Of a DNA stretch of 18,697 bases, positions 16,264 to 18,697 are shown one piece after another (position 1 is the first letter of the stretch; each line of letters opens with the position of its first letter). The translations under genes and the position numbers were made by a program. A model generated the notes under the pieces. The model was given only the letters and a program-made list of their open reading frames with translations, did not search any database and was not told the origin of the DNA. The stretch is from Pseudomonadales bacterium (GTDB taxonomy: Bacteria > Pseudomonadota > Gammaproteobacteria > Pseudomonadales > Azotimanducaceae), in assembly GCA_022448765.1 (NCBI GenBank), contig JAKUTI010000025.1, positions 1 through 18,697 on the forward strand. The letters are read 5' to 3'.

Positions 16264-17877
16264 ATGACCGATAAACCCGCAAGCCGGCCCGAAGAAAATG
16301 CGTCTTGGAAACGACTATCCCGACTCGCCAAGACCGTCACTCAAACCCATAACCGCGAACGGGTTAATGAATCCGACCGGTTTGACAAATACAGCATCCG
16401 CGTCGGCCCGCTACTAGTGGATTTCTCCAAACAACGAATCGATCGATCGATCGTTGACGACCTTGTGGCTCTAGCTCAGGAATCTCGCGTACCTGAACTC
16501 GTAGCCGCTCAAATGGCCGGTGAAGTAGTCAACACCACTGAAAATCGTCCGGCTTTGCATACAGCGCTACGGGGGCCCGCTGGAAAAGAACTTGCATCCA
16601 TAAACCAGGCTATCGAACTTGAACGTAATCGTATGCTCCAATATGCGGAAGCTGTGCGCAGTGGCGAAAGAAAAGGATTCACCGGCCGACGTATAACCCA
16701 CCTAGTTCATATTGGCGTAGGTGGCTCTCATCTTGGCTGTGAGCTCGTGTGCAACGTGCTCAACCGTTCCGCATTAGAGATTAGATTTCTTGCCAATATC
16801 GACGGAACGGCGACAAATAAGGCTCTGAAGGGGCTAAACCCGGAAACAACTTTATTCGTCATCGTGTCCAAAACATTTACCACCCTTGAAACGCTAGCTA
16901 ATGCTCATGCCGCCCGTTGCTGGTTCCTCGAACGTACGTGTGACGATGGTGCCATCGCTTCACATTTTGTGGCGGTCAGTAACAACGCCGCGGAGATGAC
17001 AAAATTTGGCATTTCACCTGCAAACCAATTCACGCTGTGGGACTGGGTAGGCGGTCGCTTCTCTTTATGGTCATCAGTTGGTTTAACAATAGCGATCACC
17101 ATTGGTGCCAACGAATTTCGCAAGTTCTTGTCGGCCGCCGAAGCCATGGACCAACATTTCCGAGAAGCACCGTTAGCTGAGAATGTCCCGGTGATTCTCG
17201 CGCTTCTTACTATCTGGAACAGCAATTTTCTAGGCTCTCAATCTCATGCTATTTTTGGTTACGACACGCGCTTGAAAAATTTTGTTGAGTTCGTTCAACA
17301 ACTCGAAATGGAAAGCAATGGGAAGAGTGCCCACGTCGACGGTTCCAGTTGTAACGTCCATACGGCACCGATCATTTGGGGCGGAGAAGAAACCCAGGGG
17401 CAGCACGCTTTTCATCAGCTATTGCATCAGGGTACCCGAGCTTTTAGTGCGGATTTTATCGCGACTGCGAATCCTGAGCATAATCACACGGATCACCATC
17501 GCTGGTTGCTTGCAAACTGCCTCAGTCAATCCCAAATCATGCTCTATGGGAACGCGGGTCAAGCGAGCAATTCAACCAACGTTCACGAAGTTATCCACGG
17601 CGATCACCCCACAACGACAATCCTTATCGATGAGCTCAATTCGGAAGCGCTGGGCAGTTTGATCGTCCTTTACGAACACAAGGTCGCGTGTCTTGGCATG
17701 ATTTGGCAGATCAATTCCTTTGATCAATGGGGTGTTGAAGCGGGCAAGCATCTCGCACAAGAAATCTATCGTGATCTCGGTTTGCCCGATTCGGAAAACA
17801 CGGACGGTTTAACCGAGGGTCTCATCCGTACCATTCGCGAAAGAACCAATAATCTATTCGACGACGGAACCATCTGA
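16264..17877 (+). CDS. pgi: Glucose-6-phosphate isomerase
   Basis: Pgi interconverts glucose-6-phosphate and fructose-6-phosphate in glycolysis and gluconeogenesis. The product is 537 residues (E. coli 549). Motifs visible are GVGGSHLGCEL (151-161), VSKTFTTLET (201-210), DWVGGRFSLWSSVGL (260-274, PGI signature 1), the catalytic glutamate E350 in EMESNGKS, H381 in GQHAFHQLLHQGT, and NSFDQWGVEAGK with K495 (signature 2). The segment before H381 reads WGGEETQGQH where E. coli has a GEPGTNGQH-type loop, a variation I take as lineage-specific. It starts 10 bp after the deoxynucleoside kinase, with AGGT overlapping the previous stop, and acs begins 1 bp after its stop. Adjacency of pgi and acs is shared with P. 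aeruginosa PA4732-PA4733. Confidence 0.97.
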   Translation: MTDKPASRPEENASWKRLSRLAKTVTQTHNRERVNESDRFDKYSIRVGPLLVDFSKQRIDRSIVDDLVALAQESRVPELVAAQMAGEVVNTTENRPALHTALRGPAGKELASINQAIELERNRMLQYAEAVRSGERKGFTGRRITHLVHIGVGGSHLGCELVCNVLNRSALEIRFLANIDGTATNKALKGLNPETTLFVIVSKTFTTLETLANAHAARCWFLERTCDDGAIASHFVAVSNNAAEMTKFGISPANQFTLWDWVGGRFSLWSSVGLTIAITIGANEFRKFLSAAEAMDQHFREAPLAENVPVILALLTIWNSNFLGSQSHAIFGYDTRLKNFVEFVQQLEMESNGKSAHVDGSSCNVHTAPIIWGGEETQGQHAFHQLLHQGTRAFSADFIATANPEHNHTDHHRWLLANCLSQSQIMLYGNAGQASNSTNVHEVIHGDHPTTTILIDELNSEALGSLIVLYEHKVACLGMIWQINSFDQWGVEAGKHLAQEIYRDLGLPDSENTDGLTEGLIRTIRERTNNLFDDGTI

Positions 17878-17878
17878 T

Positions 17879-18697
17879 ATGTCTACGCTGTACCCCGTTC
17901 CACAGGAAATTGCCAACGACGCTCACATCGACGCGAAGCGGTACCAAAAAATGTACACCGAATCGATTGATGATCCCGATACATTTTGGGGTAAGCAGGC
18001 AAGCGAGTTCCTTTCCTGGTATAGCACATGGGACCAAGTATCCTCCGCAAATTTCGAAACCGGACAAGTCTCGTGGTTTCGCAACGCGACGTTGAACGTA
18101 TGTGTCAACTGCGTTGATCGCCATTTGCCGGAACGTGCGAATCAAATAGCATTGATTTGGGAAGGTGACGACCCTTCCGTCGAAAAACGAGTCACATTCC
18201 AGGAACTTCATGACGAAGTTTGTCAGCTGGCGAACGCGCTGATCGAAAGGGGAGTATCGAAGGGCGATCGCGTCTGTATATACATGCCGATGGTTCTCGA
18301 AGCCGCGTACGCGATGCTCGCTTGTGCTCGTCTAGGCGCTATCCACAGTGTCGTTTTCGGTGGATTCTCCCCGCAAGCCCTCAAGGACCGAATACTCGAT
18401 TCGGACTGCCGTGTACTTATAACTGCCGATGAGGGTATGCGTGGTGGTCGGACCGTGCCACTTAAAGAAAACGCCGAAACAGCGCTAGAGGGTTGCCCCG
18501 CCGTCCACACCGTTTTAACCGTACGCAACACCGGCGTAAAGGACCTGCCATGGAGACCCGGACGCGACGTTTGGTACCACGAGTTGGTACCTCACCAAGA
18601 TAGATCATCGACACCTGCAGTTATGCGAGCGGACGACCCGCTTTTCATCCTTTATACGTCAGGCAGCACAGGCAAACCAAAGGGTGTCCAGCATTCG
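17879..18697 (+). CDS. acs: Acetyl-CoA synthetase, N-terminal part (partial)
   Basis: Acs activates acetate to acetyl-CoA through an acetyl-adenylate. The first 273 codons are present, with the frame running off the right edge; the family is about 650 residues. Visible features are the N-terminal ACAS-type region FWGKQASEFLSWYSTWDQV, WFRNATLNVCVNCVDRHL, IWEGDDPS, the segment VCIYMPMVLEAAYAMLACAR, IHSVVFGGFSPQAL, DEGMRGGRTVPLK (CoA-binding region), and the adenylate-forming P-loop YTSGSTGKPKGVQH just before the window ends. The first ATG lies 1 bp after the pgi stop; a weak purine-rich site is inside the pgi end. The A8 and catalytic lysine regions are beyond the window, so intactness cannot be judged. 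Confidence 0.95.
   Translation, partial: MSTLYPVPQEIANDAHIDAKRYQKMYTESIDDPDTFWGKQASEFLSWYSTWDQVSSANFETGQVSWFRNATLNVCVNCVDRHLPERANQIALIWEGDDPSVEKRVTFQELHDEVCQLANALIERGVSKGDRVCIYMPMVLEAAYAMLACARLGAIHSVVFGGFSPQALKDRILDSDCRVLITADEGMRGGRTVPLKENAETALEGCPAVHTVLTVRNTGVKDLPWRPGRDVWYHELVPHQDRSSTPAVMRADDPLFILYTSGSTGKPKGVQHS

Noticed and set aside
16438..16453. Four tandem ATCG units inside pgi, considered as a phase-variation tract
   Set aside because: Only four units, in frame within a housekeeping enzyme and coding for a normal-looking RIDRSIV segment. It is too short to suggest slipped-strand switching.

Overview
The window reads as an ordinary, densely packed housekeeping stretch of a gammaproteobacterial chromosome. 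The evidence is a complete 16S rRNA gene of gammaproteobacterial type, a classic 16S-Ile-Ala-23S rRNA operon, and gene neighbourhoods that match Pseudomonas and Escherichia (compared from memory, not by search). Base composition looks close to half G+C by eye and does not visibly change along the window. I could not place the organism below class level. I found no mobile element, CRISPR array, phage gene or defence system, and no convincing undescribed system. The most unusual items are a decayed CBS/chloride-channel-like fragment and a DksA with a long lysine-rich N-terminal tail.

Layout. Positions 1-3012 hold a minus-strand rRNA operon. In transcription order it has an rrn-P1-like promoter, a leader with boxB/boxA-like elements, 16S rRNA, tRNA-Ile(GAT), tRNA-Ala(TGC), a spacer with a second boxA and several hairpins, and the first ~500 nt of 23S rRNA. 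The 23S gene runs off the left edge. Next, still on the minus strand, is tyrS. Divergent from it are a MepM-like M23 peptidoglycan endopeptidase and anmK (anhydromuramic acid kinase), a cell-wall remodelling and recycling pair, and then convergent erpA (Fe-S carrier). The order rrn-tyrS-M23-anmK-erpA matches the P. aeruginosa PA0668-PA0665 region.

Positions 7289-7705 carry no solid gene, only a CBS-domain-like remnant. A tight plus-strand group follows: hemJ (protoporphyrinogen oxidase), hemL (glutamate-1-semialdehyde aminomutase) and a PfkB-family adenosine-kinase-like gene. It joins the early and late parts of haem synthesis and ends facing sfsA.

From 10428 onward the window follows the conserved aminotransferase/sfsA-dksA-gluQ-pcnB neighbourhood, then a deoxynucleoside kinase, pgi and the start of acs. 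This resembles P. aeruginosa PA4722-PA4733 and the E. coli sfsA-dksA-gluQ-pcnB-folK region. The folK, panB and panC genes expected after pcnB are absent here. The functional themes are translation and its stringent control (rRNA, tRNAs, TyrRS, Glu-Q-RS, DksA, PcnB), haem and Fe-S supply, wall recycling, nucleoside salvage and central carbon metabolism.
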